Part shown: positions 1-8,655 of the stretch, piece after piece
Layout of the letters: each line of letters begins with the position of its first letter
Numbering within the stretch: position 1 is the stretch's first letter
Origin: Bacteroidota bacterium
GTDB lineage: Bacteria > Bacteroidota > Bacteroidia > AKYH767-A > OLB10
Assembly (NCBI GenBank): GCA_963169675.1
Contig: CAUJFJ010000195.1
Span: 1-55,382, forward strand
Reading direction: 5' to 3'
Length of the DNA stretch: 55,382 bases
Made by a program: the position numbers and the translations under genes
The notes under the pieces: model-generated
The model's database searches: none
Seen by the model: only the letters and a program-made list of their open reading frames with translations
Told to the model about the DNA's origin: nothing

Positions 1-608
1 AAAGAAGAAATTTTCCGGATAAGTCAAATGGCGTGCAGTTTATTCAAATTTCTTCTTTTGCAGGGCACAATGGACATGTTTATTCCGTTGAAGCATTACG
101 ACGGTTTTTTGATAAGTATCCCGACAGTAACGCGCGTTTTGTTTTTGGTGGTGGTGGTGCAGTCGAGCTGGATGTTGTTCGTGCTCAGGTAAAAAAATTG
201 AACCTCGAAAATAAAATTCACTTCACGGGAAAAATTAATCCGGAAGAAGTCAGGCAATGGCTCGAGCAATCACACTACTTTATTCACCCAAGTGTTGTTG
301 GCCCCAAAGGTGAAACGGAAGGTCTCCCCACAGCTATCATGGAGGCAATGGCAATGGAACTCCCCATTTTATCAACGTATCATGCAGGCATTCCCGAATT
401 AGTACAACCCGGAATTAATGGCTTGCTCGTTAATGAAAAGGATATTGATGCGTATGTGGCAAAGTTTGTTGAAATTCAGGAATGGAGCTACTGCCCTCAA
501 AACCGGACACGCGTATTTGAAATGTGTGAGATTAAAAGTCATACCAGGCAATTGATATCGGTATATCAGAAAGTTATTCATTTGACCCTTGGAGTTAACA
601 AAGCATAA
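1..608 (+). CDS. GT4 family glycosyltransferase, C-terminal part (5' cut by window edge)
   Basis: The reading frame is open to the left edge (from base 3), so the GTG given by the ORF track at 33 is only an internal codon and the gene begins outside the window. What remains is the second Rossmann half of a GT-B glycosyltransferase. It starts at the GVQFIQISSFAGHNGH segment, typical of the domain that binds the sugar nucleotide, and carries the EGLPTAIME motif, the E-x7-E pair that contacts the nucleotide sugar in GT4 enzymes. The family transfers a sugar to a glycan, often in capsule, exopolysaccharide or lipopolysaccharide assembly at the inner face of the membrane. Donor and acceptor cannot be told from this fragment. 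The gene is followed by a long gap, so it is probably the last gene of an upstream polysaccharide locus. Confidence 0.85.
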   Translation, partial: RRNFPDKSNGVQFIQISSFAGHNGHVYSVEALRRFFDKYPDSNARFVFGGGGAVELDVVRAQVKKLNLENKIHFTGKINPEEVRQWLEQSHYFIHPSVVGPKGETEGLPTAIMEAMAMELPILSTYHAGIPELVQPGINGLLVNEKDIDAYVAKFVEIQEWSYCPQNRTRVFEMCEIKSHTRQLISVYQKVIHLTLGVNKA

Positions 609-982
609 GCTCAGTAGAGAAGGAATAGATTTTATTTAATTTTAATGACTTAATTCTGAGTTTATATTTTTAAAGTAGATAAATTTGTTATGTTACTATT
701 TTTGCATGAAGAGTAAAATTTGAATCATTAAAATATTTTCGAATTATATTTTACAGCTTTTTAATTTTAAGTGAGCAGAAGTAATCTGGAATCCTGGCAC
801 ATAAAAACCTTGGATTTTCACTTCCTCCTTTAAAGAAACTAACAGCAAAACAAATAAAACGCCTGGGAAATACTCCTAATTGCTTTTATGAATCCCATTT
901 AAGGGACAAATTCAGTTCAATAGTAATTTATTAGGAAAATTTAATTTTCTTCTGAGCAACAACACATAAATTTTAACCCTTA
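609..982. other. 374-base gap without a recognisable gene
   Basis: This very AT-rich stretch separates the glycosyltransferase from the nuclease gene. No reading frame of useful length, tRNA-like fold or strong inverted repeat is visible. One TATTTTTG at 697-704 matches the Bacteroidota -7 box, but no TTG lies at the expected distance and the next gene is about 280 bases away, so I do not call it a promoter. Confidence 0.5.
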
Positions 983-2143
983 ATGCTTTTCAAAATGGCA
1001 GAAAATCAAATGACTCAATATGGCGAACTTCTTCACAACCTGAAGGAGAAGATTAAAGTCGCACAAATGAAAGTAATTCATGCAATAAACAATGAGTTGC
1101 TTACAGTTTATTGGGAAATTGGTAATGCAATTTCAACTCAGGAGAAAGCAGCCGGCTGGGGTGGGAAAATAGTGGATAAATTGGCTTCAGATTTAAAGGC
1201 TGAGTTTCCACAAATGAAAGGCCTTTCCCCGCGTAATATTCGCTATATGCGGGATTTTGCAATTGCCTATCCATTCTTCTTGAATGAAGATATCAAAAAT
1301 CCAGAATATATTGAAAATAAAGACGTTATAATTTTGCAGCAAGCTGCTGCAAAATTGCCTTGGGGCCATCATCAATTGCTTTTGACTAAATTAAAGTCAG
1401 CGGATGAAAGGGCTTTTTACATTAAAAAAACGGTTCAAAACGGATGGAGTAGAAGTATTTTGGAATATCAGATAGAAATTGGTTTATTTAAGTCGCAGGG
1501 TTCTTTAGTGAATAATTTCAATACCACTATACCTTCATATGAATGCGATTTAACAACCCAAATTTTCAAAGACCCATATAACTTTGATTTTATCATGTTA
1601 AATGAAAAAGCGAAGGAGAGAGATTTGGAAAATGCATTGATGACGCATGTAACAAAAGTGTTATTGGAGCTAGGGGCAGGTTTTGCTTTTATGGGAAGAC
1701 AAAGGAAATTTGAAATAGGTGGTAAGGAGTTTTTCTTTGATTTGCTTTTTTATCATACAAAATTAAGAAGACATGTAATTATTGAATTGAAAATCGGCGA
1801 ATTTGAACCTGAATATATTGGTAAAATGAATTTCTACCTGAGTATTGCTGATGACCAATTAAAAGGTGTGTATGATGAAGCTGCCATCGGTCTGATTCTT
1901 TGTAAAACTAATCATAAGGTAGTGGCTGAATATGCTCTTCGGGATATCACTAAACCTATTGGGATCGCAGAATATAGAATTACTCAGCAATTGCCAGCTG
2001 ACTTCAAAGATGAACTCCCAAGCATTGAAGATATTGAACAACGAATCGGTGATGAAATAAAGGAAAACCAAAAACCGGAAGAGACAAAGATAAATACCAT
2101 ACTAGATAAATTACATAATTTGAACTCTGGGGAATCTATGTAA
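983..2143 (+). CDS. YhcG/DUF1016 family PDDEXK nuclease
   Basis: A 386-residue protein with the two-part structure of the YhcG family. An N-terminal helical DUF1016_N domain (about residues 10-150, with the family-typical stretches YWEIG and GLSPRNIRYMRDFA) is followed by a C-terminal PDDEXK nuclease fold (about 190-340). The catalytic pattern is visible as Asp253 in FFFDLLFYH and the Glu268-Leu-Lys270 triad in IIELKIGEF. Family members are presumed DNA endonucleases, often found near restriction-modification or other defence genes. No such partner is seen here; the gene stands alone between long AT-rich spacers, which suggests an independently acquired gene. An alternative start (MAENQ) lies four codons downstream and cannot be excluded. 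The charged tail after residue 345 is less conserved. Confidence 0.88.
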   Translation: MLFKMAENQMTQYGELLHNLKEKIKVAQMKVIHAINNELLTVYWEIGNAISTQEKAAGWGGKIVDKLASDLKAEFPQMKGLSPRNIRYMRDFAIAYPFFLNEDIKNPEYIENKDVIILQQAAAKLPWGHHQLLLTKLKSADERAFYIKKTVQNGWSRSILEYQIEIGLFKSQGSLVNNFNTTIPSYECDLTTQIFKDPYNFDFIMLNEKAKERDLENALMTHVTKVLLELGAGFAFMGRQRKFEIGGKEFFFDLLFYHTKLRRHVIIELKIGEFEPEYIGKMNFYLSIADDQLKGVYDEAAIGLILCKTNHKVVAEYALRDITKPIGIAEYRITQQLPADFKDELPSIEDIEQRIGDEIKENQKPEETKINTILDKLHNLNSGESM

Positions 2144-2315
2144 ACTGCTGAAGTTTTTACTCTTGACACTACAGTTCAGAATGGATATTTCAGGTTGTTT
2201 TCAGGAATTGAGATTTTTTCGGGCTCAGAAAATTAAATACATTTCAATTTAATCAAAGTAATCCATAAATTGCACAGCCATACGAAATAATAGCTTCACA
2301 GACCAAATTGATACA

Positions 2316-3044
2316 ATGAGCACTTATCCCACCAAAAGATTGTATTTGTTCTTATTTCTCTTTTTACAATATTTTTGTTCTAACGCTCAACTTTCAGAAG
2401 GTAAAGTATATCACATAGGAGCAATGCGAAATGTGATGTGGAAAGGTGAGCTGTTTGGGACAATTGACCTTGATTCGTTGAAAGGTATTGCCGGTTTGTA
2501 TGGTGTAGGACCCATTGAAGGTATTGCCGGTGAGCTTTTGATCACTGATGGAGAATGTTTTCAATCAAGGGTGGTTTCCGAATCCGAAATGAAAGTTACC
2601 GCTTCCTTCGATGCCAAAGCACCCTTCTTTGTTTACAGTGTGGTGAATGAATGGAAGTCTTTCGATATTCCCGAAGAAGCAAGAGATATGCGTGCTATTG
2701 AATTATTCCTGGACTCTATTACCATTAAAGCATCCCGTCCGTTCGTTTTTCGCATCGAAGGTATTGCCGAATCAGGATCCATTCATGTTGTAAATTTGGC
2801 TCCAGGTAGTAAAGTGAGTAATCCGGATGAGGCTCATCAGGGACAAATTAATTACCCACTTAATAATGAAGCAGTAGAAATAACGGGTTTTTTCTCGACA
2901 GAACATAAGGCTGTTTTTACCCATCACGATACATTTATGCATATGCATCTTATTACTCCCAACAGGAAAAAAATGGGGCATATCGATTCCCTCAGACTTG
3001 CACCCGGATCCTGGAAGCTTTGGCTACCACTGTCAATATTCTGA
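2316..3044 (+). CDS. Exported acetolactate-decarboxylase-like protein
   Basis: A 242-residue protein with an N-terminal signal peptide (hydrophobic LYLFLFLFLQYF, cleavage near SNAQ). The rest resembles alpha-acetolactate decarboxylase: the YGVGPIEGIAGELLITDGE segment matches the family's GxGTFxxLxGE region, and HMHLITPNRKKMGH gives His209, His211 and His222 with the same HxH-x10-H spacing as the three zinc ligands of the Brevibacillus brevis enzyme. The classic enzyme turns acetolactate into acetoin. This protein ends right after the final strand (WKLWLP), so the C-terminal tail that carries a further active-site glutamate in the Brevibacillus enzyme is missing. No acetolactate synthase is nearby. 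The fold assignment is good, but activity on acetolactate is uncertain. The signal peptide places it in the periplasm or outside the cell. Confidence 0.78.
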   Translation: MSTYPTKRLYLFLFLFLQYFCSNAQLSEGKVYHIGAMRNVMWKGELFGTIDLDSLKGIAGLYGVGPIEGIAGELLITDGECFQSRVVSESEMKVTASFDAKAPFFVYSVVNEWKSFDIPEEARDMRAIELFLDSITIKASRPFVFRIEGIAESGSIHVVNLAPGSKVSNPDEAHQGQINYPLNNEAVEITGFFSTEHKAVFTHHDTFMHMHLITPNRKKMGHIDSLRLAPGSWKLWLPLSIF

Positions 3045-3067
3045 TTTTCAGAACTTATTAGTTTCGA

Positions 3068-3099
3068 TTGGTTCATATCCGAATAATTTAGTACATTTG
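3068..3099 (+). promoter_or_regulatory. Bacteroidota-type promoter for the 3116 gene and TonB receptor
   Basis: TTG at 3068-3070, then 21 bases, then TACATTTG at 3092-3099, a full match to the -7 consensus TAnnTTTG. The start codon of the next gene follows 17 bases later, giving a short leader. It would drive the unknown 181-residue protein and, across a 73-base gap, the receptor gene. Confidence 0.6.
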
Positions 3100-3115
3100 A
3101 TAGGAACTTTCTTTT

Positions 3116-3661
3116 ATGTGGATTCGAACATTAGGTATATTTCTGCTCGCCTCTCTGGTTTTTGTTTTGATGGGCTCTTTTATTGGTTTGCAACTTCAAA
3201 GGAAAGTTGTCAGAAAATCCGTTAAATGGAAAATGCTGGAAGGTATTCCTGCTGATCAGTTGGTTTGTCTCAAATTTTCGAAATCAAACGTGGATGATTT
3301 ACTGTACTGGAAGCACAGCAAGGAATTCAGCTATAAAGAAGAGATGTATGACATCGTTTATAAAAAGGAAACCACGGATTCAGTTTTTTATTATTGTTGG
3401 TGGGATCATGAAGAAACAGCACTCAATAAAAAATTGTCTGCACTCCTTTATGTCGCACTAAATCAAAATGCAGCCGGCAAATCGACAAATGACAAGTTGC
3501 ACTTGTTGTTGCAAGTGCTTTTTTTTCAATCTACATCTAAGCCCGAATTCAATAACTGGTCTCATTTGAGCCGATTTTATTTCCAAGCAGATTTGCTAAC
3601 AACATTAAATCCCGGTATATCCCCTCCAAATCCTCCGCCGGAGACTTTCCTCAGCATTTAA
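3116..3661 (+). CDS. Unknown membrane-anchored protein with proline-rich tail
   Basis: I do not recognise a family. The 181-residue protein has one N-terminal membrane segment (about residues 7-25, IFLLASLVFVLMGSFIGL) followed by a soluble domain of about 135 residues, probably periplasmic, with many aromatic and charged residues. It ends in a proline-rich tail (PGISPPNPPPE). It lies directly before a TonB-dependent receptor, 73 bases upstream, and shares its likely promoter. In Bacteroidota small anchored proteins with PP-rich tails often precede such receptors, so a role linked to the receptor is inferred, not shown. The two overlapping ORFs in other frames (2998-3225 and 3183-3461) are shadows. 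Confidence 0.7.
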   Translation: MWIRTLGIFLLASLVFVLMGSFIGLQLQRKVVRKSVKWKMLEGIPADQLVCLKFSKSNVDDLLYWKHSKEFSYKEEMYDIVYKKETTDSVFYYCWWDHEETALNKKLSALLYVALNQNAAGKSTNDKLHLLLQVLFFQSTSKPEFNNWSHLSRFYFQADLLTTLNPGISPPNPPPETFLSI

Positions 3662-3734
3662 TCTTTTGTGGCTGTCCGAATTTTTTAACGGATAAGCTAT
3701 TGCTGCTTGAATTTTAAATCTTAAAAATTGTACT

Positions 3735-6140
3735 ATGAAAAAAATATTATTCATGGTATGGTTGCTGCTTAGTTTTAGTGCTGTGATTGGCCAAACAGTT
3801 ACTGTTACAGATATTAAAACAGGTGCTCCACTCGAAGTGGTTACACTCGTGAGTGAAAATCCGAAAGCAACAGCTATTACCAATGTTTCCGGTAAGGCCG
3901 ATATAAGTGCCTTCGCCGGATCGTTACAAATTGAGATTCGACTGATTGGTTATAAAACAGAACGGATTTCATACATGGATCTGGAAAAAAATAGTTTTGC
4001 ACTTTCAATGAAGCAAACCGAGTTTTCTCTTGATCAGATTGTGGTTTCGGCAACACGCTGGAATCAATCTGCACTTGAGGTGCCTGCTAAGGTGGCTACC
4101 ATCTCTGCTAAAGATGCCGCGATTCAGAATCCGCAAACTACGGCAGATTTACTTTCTAATTCAGGGGAGGTGTTTATTCAGAAAAGTCAACAAGGCGGAG
4201 GTAGTCCCATGATACGTGGTTTTGCCACTAACAGGGTTCTGATTGCTGTTGATGAAGTAAGAATGAACAATGCTATTTTCAGAAGTGGAAATTTGCAAAA
4301 TGTTATTTCCATTGATCCGTTTGCAGTCGAAAATACAGAAGTGTTATTCGGACCGGGATCGGTAATTTATGGAAGTGATGCCATTGGGGGCGTCATGAGC
4401 TTTAAAACTTTAACACCAAAATTTTCAGATACAACCAAGGTGCTGATTTCAGGAAGTGCCGTTGCCAGAACGGCTTCTGCAAATAATGAATTCACCGGTC
4501 ACGTTGATTTTAATGCCGGCTGGGAAAAGTGGGCCATGGTAACAAGTATTTCATTCAATAATTTTGGTGATCTGCGAATGGGTAGTAATGGACACGATGA
4601 ATATCTCAGGCCCTTTTACACTGTCCGAAATAATGGTCTGGATGAGGTAGTTGAAAATGATGACCCTGAAGTGCAGAAACCTACCGGATATTCACAGATT
4701 AACCTGATGCAGAAATTTAGTTTTAAGCCCAATAACAACTGGAAATTCGATTATGCATTCCATTTATCTACTACATCAAATTATTCCCGCTACGATAGAC
4801 TGTTGCGAACCAGAAATGGCCTTCCCCGAAGTGCCGAATGGTATTATGGACCGCAAGAATGGATGATGAATCATTTCACAGTCAGTTATAGCAAGTCAAA
4901 AAAACTTTTTGATGATATGGTGATCAGATTCGCTATACAACGTTTCAAGGAGAGTCGTATCGATCGCGACTTTAATGATCCGGTACAACGAACGCGGGAG
5001 GAATACGTGACAGCGATTAGTCTCTCAATAGACTTCTCAAAGCGAATAAAAGCCAGCCATCATCTTTATTATGGAATAGAAGAAGTGATAAATGGTGTAA
5101 CTTCAGCAGGAACCGATTTGGATATCAGATTTGCTATTCCAAGAGATGGTCCTTCCCGTTACCCGGATGCAATATGGAATTCTTTAGCTGCCTATTTGAG
5201 CTATGAATATCGAATCACCGGTGATCTTACCTTATTGGCCGGTGGTCGATTCAATTCGTTTGCATTGAACGCTACATTCGATGATACTTTTTATCCCTTC
5301 CCGTACGAAAATACAAGTAATTCTGATGGAGCACTTACAGGAAGTATTGGTGCTGTTTATCATCCCGGTGAAAAATTCTCGCTTCGTGCGAATCTTTCAA
5401 CCGGATTCAGAGCTCCCAATGTTGATGATATGGGAAAGGTATTCGATTCAGAACCAGGTTCCGTAATTGTTCCGAATCCGGATCTGGGTGCCGAGTATGC
5501 TTATAATGCCGAGATAGGTGCTTCTAAAATATTTGGGGAGCACATCAGATTTGATATCACCGGCTTTTACACAATTTTAGAGGACGCTCAGGTGCGAAGA
5601 AATTTTGCATTCAATGGTTTGGATAGCATCTTTTATGACGGCGAATTAAGTCAGGTGCTGGCAGTGCAAAATGCTGCAAAAGCAACTGTGTATGGTATTC
5701 AGTCTAGTGTGGAATTGAAATGGGCTTCAGGCATTAATTTTCTGATCAAAGCCAATTATCAGAAAGGTGAGGAGGAACTGGATGATGGAACAAAAAGTCC
5801 GCTTCGCCATGCAGCACCATTTTTTGCCATGTCAAAGATTTCTTTTAAGCACAAAAAATTGTATTTGGAACTCGCAGCTATCTATAACAGTGAGGTTTCA
5901 TTTGATGATCTCCCTGAAGAAGAAAAAGGAAAGGATTATATTTATGCTGTTGATGATCATGGAAATCCTTATTGCCCTGAATTCCTGATTCTCAATTTTA
6001 AATCCCAATATCAGATTTCGAATCATTTTTCTGTAAATGCCGGAGTCGAAAATATTGCTGATATCAGGTATCGTCCCTACAGCTCCGGTATTGTAGCTGC
6101 AGGACGCAATTTTATGCTTTCACTGAAAGCAAGCTTTTAA
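3735..6140 (+). CDS. TonB-dependent outer-membrane receptor, haem/haemoglobin-receptor-like
   Basis: An 801-residue receptor. Order: signal peptide (1-20, ending VIGQ), a carboxypeptidase-like regulatory domain (about 21-105, with GYKTERI), the plug domain (about 105-240, GGGSPMIRGFATNRVLIAVDEVRMNNAIFRSGN), and a 22-strand-type barrel ending in the aromatic residue of KASF. The plug sequence and the FRAP and NPDL boxes near residues 557-580 (FRAPNVDDMGK and VPNPDLGAE) are the signature of haem, haemoglobin and transferrin-type receptors. The likely ligand is therefore haem or a haem protein, but no haem-handling gene is adjacent, so the ligand is inferred. It would be energised by TonB proteins such as those at 51.3-52.9 kb. 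Length is normal for the family. Confidence 0.9.
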   Translation: MKKILFMVWLLLSFSAVIGQTVTVTDIKTGAPLEVVTLVSENPKATAITNVSGKADISAFAGSLQIEIRLIGYKTERISYMDLEKNSFALSMKQTEFSLDQIVVSATRWNQSALEVPAKVATISAKDAAIQNPQTTADLLSNSGEVFIQKSQQGGGSPMIRGFATNRVLIAVDEVRMNNAIFRSGNLQNVISIDPFAVENTEVLFGPGSVIYGSDAIGGVMSFKTLTPKFSDTTKVLISGSAVARTASANNEFTGHVDFNAGWEKWAMVTSISFNNFGDLRMGSNGHDEYLRPFYTVRNNGLDEVVENDDPEVQKPTGYSQINLMQKFSFKPNNNWKFDYAFHLSTTSNYSRYDRLLRTRNGLPRSAEWYYGPQEWMMNHFTVSYSKSKKLFDDMVIRFAIQRFKESRIDRDFNDPVQRTREEYVTAISLSIDFSKRIKASHHLYYGIEEVINGVTSAGTDLDIRFAIPRDGPSRYPDAIWNSLAAYLSYEYRITGDLTLLAGGRFNSFALNATFDDTFYPFPYENTSNSDGALTGSIGAVYHPGEKFSLRANLSTGFRAPNVDDMGKVFDSEPGSVIVPNPDLGAEYAYNAEIGASKIFGEHIRFDITGFYTILEDAQVRRNFAFNGLDSIFYDGELSQVLAVQNAAKATVYGIQSSVELKWASGINFLIKANYQKGEEELDDGTKSPLRHAAPFFAMSKISFKHKKLYLELAAIYNSEVSFDDLPEEEKGKDYIYAVDDHGNPYCPEFLILNFKSQYQISNHFSVNAGVENIADIRYRPYSSGIVAAGRNFMLSLKASF

Positions 6141-6145
6141 TATTA

Positions 6146-6184
6146 TACGTGTTATTCCGGAGTTTATCTTCGGAATAACACGTA
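6146..6184. terminator. Stem-loop after the TonB receptor gene
   Basis: A perfect 14-bp inverted repeat (TACGTGTTATTCCG and its complement) with an 11-base loop, starting 6 bases after the receptor stop. There is no long T-run, so it may slow or stabilise the transcript end rather than act as a classical terminator. Confidence 0.6.
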
Positions 6185-6201
6185 TTTGTAAACAATTTAG
6201 C

Positions 6202-6209
6202 TACTTTTG
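6202..6209 (+). promoter_or_regulatory. Candidate -7 element for the acetyltransferase gene
   Basis: TACTTTTG matches TAnnTTTG exactly and ends 15 bases before the ATG at 6225. The nearest upstream TTTG (6185-6188) is only 13 bases away, shorter than usual, so only the -7 box is claimed. Confidence 0.4.
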
Positions 6210-6224
6210 TTTCGTTCTTAGCCC

Positions 6225-7025
6225 ATGAAAATTGAACCGCTTCTTAAGTCTGATATTGCTTCATTGCCGGAATTGCAACCTGCAGATTGGAACGATATTG
6301 TCCCCTCATTCAAATATCATTTATCAAATTCTTTTTCGAATGGAGTGAAATTTAGTGATGGAAATAAATTAGTTGCAGTTGGAGTTGCTATTATTCACGG
6401 TCCGGTAGCATGGCTGGCACAAATTATTGTCCACCCCGATTACAGAAGCAAAGGATTAGGTTATCAACTTACGAATGAGTTATTAATAATTGCTGAAAAA
6501 TTCAACTGCAGTACCGTATTGTTGGTAGCTACACCACTAGGGTATCCTGTTTACCTCAAACATGGTTTTATTGCTGAAGAAACATACACTTTTTACAGAT
6601 CTGAGAAGTTATGGAGTGAAGCAATTGAAAATCCTTTCCTGAAACCTTACAGTAAAACTTTCCGGCAGCAAATTCAATTGCTCGATTTCAAAGCATCAGG
6701 TGAAAATCGCAATTTCCGTTTGGATGAATTTATAGATGATGCAGTGTTGTATGTGGAAAGTAATGTTGTGAAAGGTTACTTCCTTCCCGGGTTTGGTGAA
6801 GGACTTGTTGTTGCTTCTGAAAAGGAGGCTGGGTTAGCACTTTTAAAACACAGGCTGCAATTTAAAAATGAAGTTGTAATTCCTGATCTTAATTTAATCG
6901 CCTCTCAGTTTATGATTGATAATGGTTACAGCGTTTTCAGAACTGCTGTTCGTATGCGTAAAGGAAATCCGGTGCATCCCAATCTCTCCCTGGTGTATGC
7001 GAGGGTCAGTGGTCAGATAGGATAA
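6225..7025 (+). CDS. GNAT family N-acetyltransferase
   Basis: A 266-residue protein with two parts. The N-terminal GNAT domain (about residues 1-135) has the strand-loop-helix that binds acetyl-CoA: AQIIVHPDYRSKGLGYQL contains the R/Q-x-x-G-x-G/A pattern as YRSKGLG, followed by VYLKHGF near the end of the domain. The C-terminal part (about 150-260, with GYFLPGFGEGLVVA and MIDNGYSVFRTAVRMRKG) resembles the second acetyltransferase-like domain found in several two-domain GNAT proteins. The substrate cannot be predicted. It lies between a stem-loop and a bidirectional terminator, so it is probably transcribed alone. Confidence 0.88.
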   Translation: MKIEPLLKSDIASLPELQPADWNDIVPSFKYHLSNSFSNGVKFSDGNKLVAVGVAIIHGPVAWLAQIIVHPDYRSKGLGYQLTNELLIIAEKFNCSTVLLVATPLGYPVYLKHGFIAEETYTFYRSEKLWSEAIENPFLKPYSKTFRQQIQLLDFKASGENRNFRLDEFIDDAVLYVESNVVKGYFLPGFGEGLVVASEKEAGLALLKHRLQFKNEVVIPDLNLIASQFMIDNGYSVFRTAVRMRKGNPVHPNLSLVYARVSGQIG

Positions 7026-7027
7026 AA

Positions 7028-7058
7028 AAAGGCTGCTACACACACTGCAGCAGCCTTT
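7028..7058. terminator. Bidirectional terminator between convergent genes
   Basis: AAAGGCTGCT and AGCAGCCTTT form a perfect 10-bp stem with an 11-base loop. The A-run on the left and T-run on the right let it serve both the acetyltransferase (plus) and the repeat protein (minus). Confidence 0.8.
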
Positions 7059-7080
7059 CGAAAAGTGATCAATGGCAACT

Positions 7081-8493
7081 TCAATCAATATTATTTTTCA
7101 CGTAGTTTCCTGTTAATTTATTGATATCATTATTTACAGAAAGTATCAACAAGCAGGTTGCAGTACAAAACACCGGACTCGTAATGCAATGGTGTCCACT
7201 CCAGCTGCCATCATTATTTTGAATTTGCAACATCCTTGCGCTGGTTTTATCATACCAGTTTTGCCAGGTATCATCCTTGCTGATAATCATACCCTCACCG
7301 GTTTGTAAGTAGCTTAAGAATTCTTCTCCACCATTATTTCCAAAACCGGAAATTACATTATCATCCTGTGCAAGTTTTTGTGCCGATTTATTAACCTGAT
7401 AAGCAGTTTCATATTTTAATGCAGTCGACTCCGGTAAGCCTGCATCTTTCAGATTAGATACTGTTACATCTTCCGATTGAATCCTCCCTTCTTTTTTTGC
7501 TTTTTTTAAGATTTCTTTTGCTTCTCGAGTTTCCTTTGCCGAAGCCCTCGCCGATCCTGATACGGAGTAAAGAACCACACCTGCTGCTGATTCAGTTGCT
7601 ACACTGTTTGTTTTTACATCCATATTACCTTTCTGGAAATCCCTGGATTTTTCTATCACTTCTTCATTAACTGTAATGCCATTCGATTGTGCCGATTCTA
7701 ATGCGCTTGTTGCAAATGACGATTGCAATACACCTGCCCATCCGGAACCTTTTAAACTACCATCAGCATTGTGATTGTTTTCGATCATGGCTACGCATTT
7801 TTGAATAGCTTGGGTAACCCGGTTTTTCAATGCCGGTTCATTTTCTGTTTCGGAAAGTATGTTGGAAAGAAATTGTGAAGTTAATACTACATCAATATTT
7901 TGTCCCAGCTTCGATTGTGGTTGTGTATAAGTCAGGGTTGTGATATTTGAACTGTTCTTGGGGGTATTTTCAACTGCTTCAAGCAAAAATTCAAGCGCTT
8001 TGTTTAATTGTTTAGAATGAGATCCTTGTTGTAAATTATTTCCGCAACGCTGCAAAGCCATCGCAACCATTGCTGTGGTGGCAGGATCTGATTTAACTGC
8101 ATGTGGGTCTTTGATTCCCTGGTTACGGTTGGATCCTGCTCCCCATCCACCATCATTTTGTTGTGCCTCATCAATCCATTCCAGTCCTTTGTGCATCGAA
8201 GTCATCACTTTTTGTGGTATAGGATGAAAGAAATCCTTATCGAGACCTTCGCCTTCAAAAGCAGTTTTAAAAACACAATGCTTTGGATCATTAGTGAATT
8301 CAGGCGATGGAGTTGGCTTATCTTCAGGCTTCTTTGTTTCCGGTTCTATTTGCTGTAAGGTAGCTGTAGGTGGAGATGTTTGTGGTGTTGTTGAGGTTGT
8401 TTTTGTTGAGGGGAGTTCCGACAGTTCAATGCTTCCAACTACTGTGCCGGCAGCAAACAGCAGTCCGGCAATAATCAAGTTATTACTTTTCAT
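7081..8493 (-). CDS. Exported protein with prenyltransferase/squalene-cyclase-like repeats
   Basis: A 470-residue protein with an N-terminal signal sequence (LIIAGLLFAAGTVVGS), then a low-complexity Pro/Thr/Gln linker (about 28-70). The body shows QW-type repeats of the alpha/alpha barrel found in squalene cyclases, prenyltransferases and complement-like proteins: EAQQNDGGWGAG near residue 112, NNHNADGSLKGSGWAG in the middle and QIQNNDGSWSGHH near 435. A charged, Ala/Lys-rich helical section (about 310-370) interrupts the repeats. The acidic DxDD motif of squalene-hopene cyclases is not seen, so cyclase chemistry is unlikely. The fold may bind a ligand or protein in the periplasm or at the surface. 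The function is unknown. It lies 162 bases after a lipoprotein gene on the same strand. Confidence 0.72.
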   Translation of the reverse strand: MKSNNLIIAGLLFAAGTVVGSIELSELPSTKTTSTTPQTSPPTATLQQIEPETKKPEDKPTPSPEFTNDPKHCVFKTAFEGEGLDKDFFHPIPQKVMTSMHKGLEWIDEAQQNDGGWGAGSNRNQGIKDPHAVKSDPATTAMVAMALQRCGNNLQQGSHSKQLNKALEFLLEAVENTPKNSSNITTLTYTQPQSKLGQNIDVVLTSQFLSNILSETENEPALKNRVTQAIQKCVAMIENNHNADGSLKGSGWAGVLQSSFATSALESAQSNGITVNEEVIEKSRDFQKGNMDVKTNSVATESAAGVVLYSVSGSARASAKETREAKEILKKAKKEGRIQSEDVTVSNLKDAGLPESTALKYETAYQVNKSAQKLAQDDNVISGFGNNGGEEFLSYLQTGEGMIISKDDTWQNWYDKTSARMLQIQNNDGSWSGHHCITSPVFCTATCLLILSVNNDINKLTGNYVKNNID

Positions 8494-8655
8494 GATAAAT
8501 AAGTTTTAGATGTTACCAACCCAAGATGTTGGCAATTTCTAAATTCCATAAAGTAGTCGGTTATTTTTTAAGAAAAGAATTACCCGAACTAAATACGGGA
8601 TCCGACACAATAAATTATGGGGTCATTCGTTCCGGTGACAAATGGTTTTTTCGGG

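Noticed and set aside
697-704. TATTTTTG as a promoter before the nuclease gene
   Set aside because: No -33 element at a fitting distance and about 280 bases from the next start.
2998-3461. Plus-strand ORFs 2998-3225 and 3183-3461
   Set aside because: They overlap the acetolactate-decarboxylase-like gene and the 181-residue gene in other frames and have no signal, motif or promoter. I checked whether the first could be a frameshifted tail of the decarboxylase gene; the in-frame ending WKLWLP already completes the final strand.
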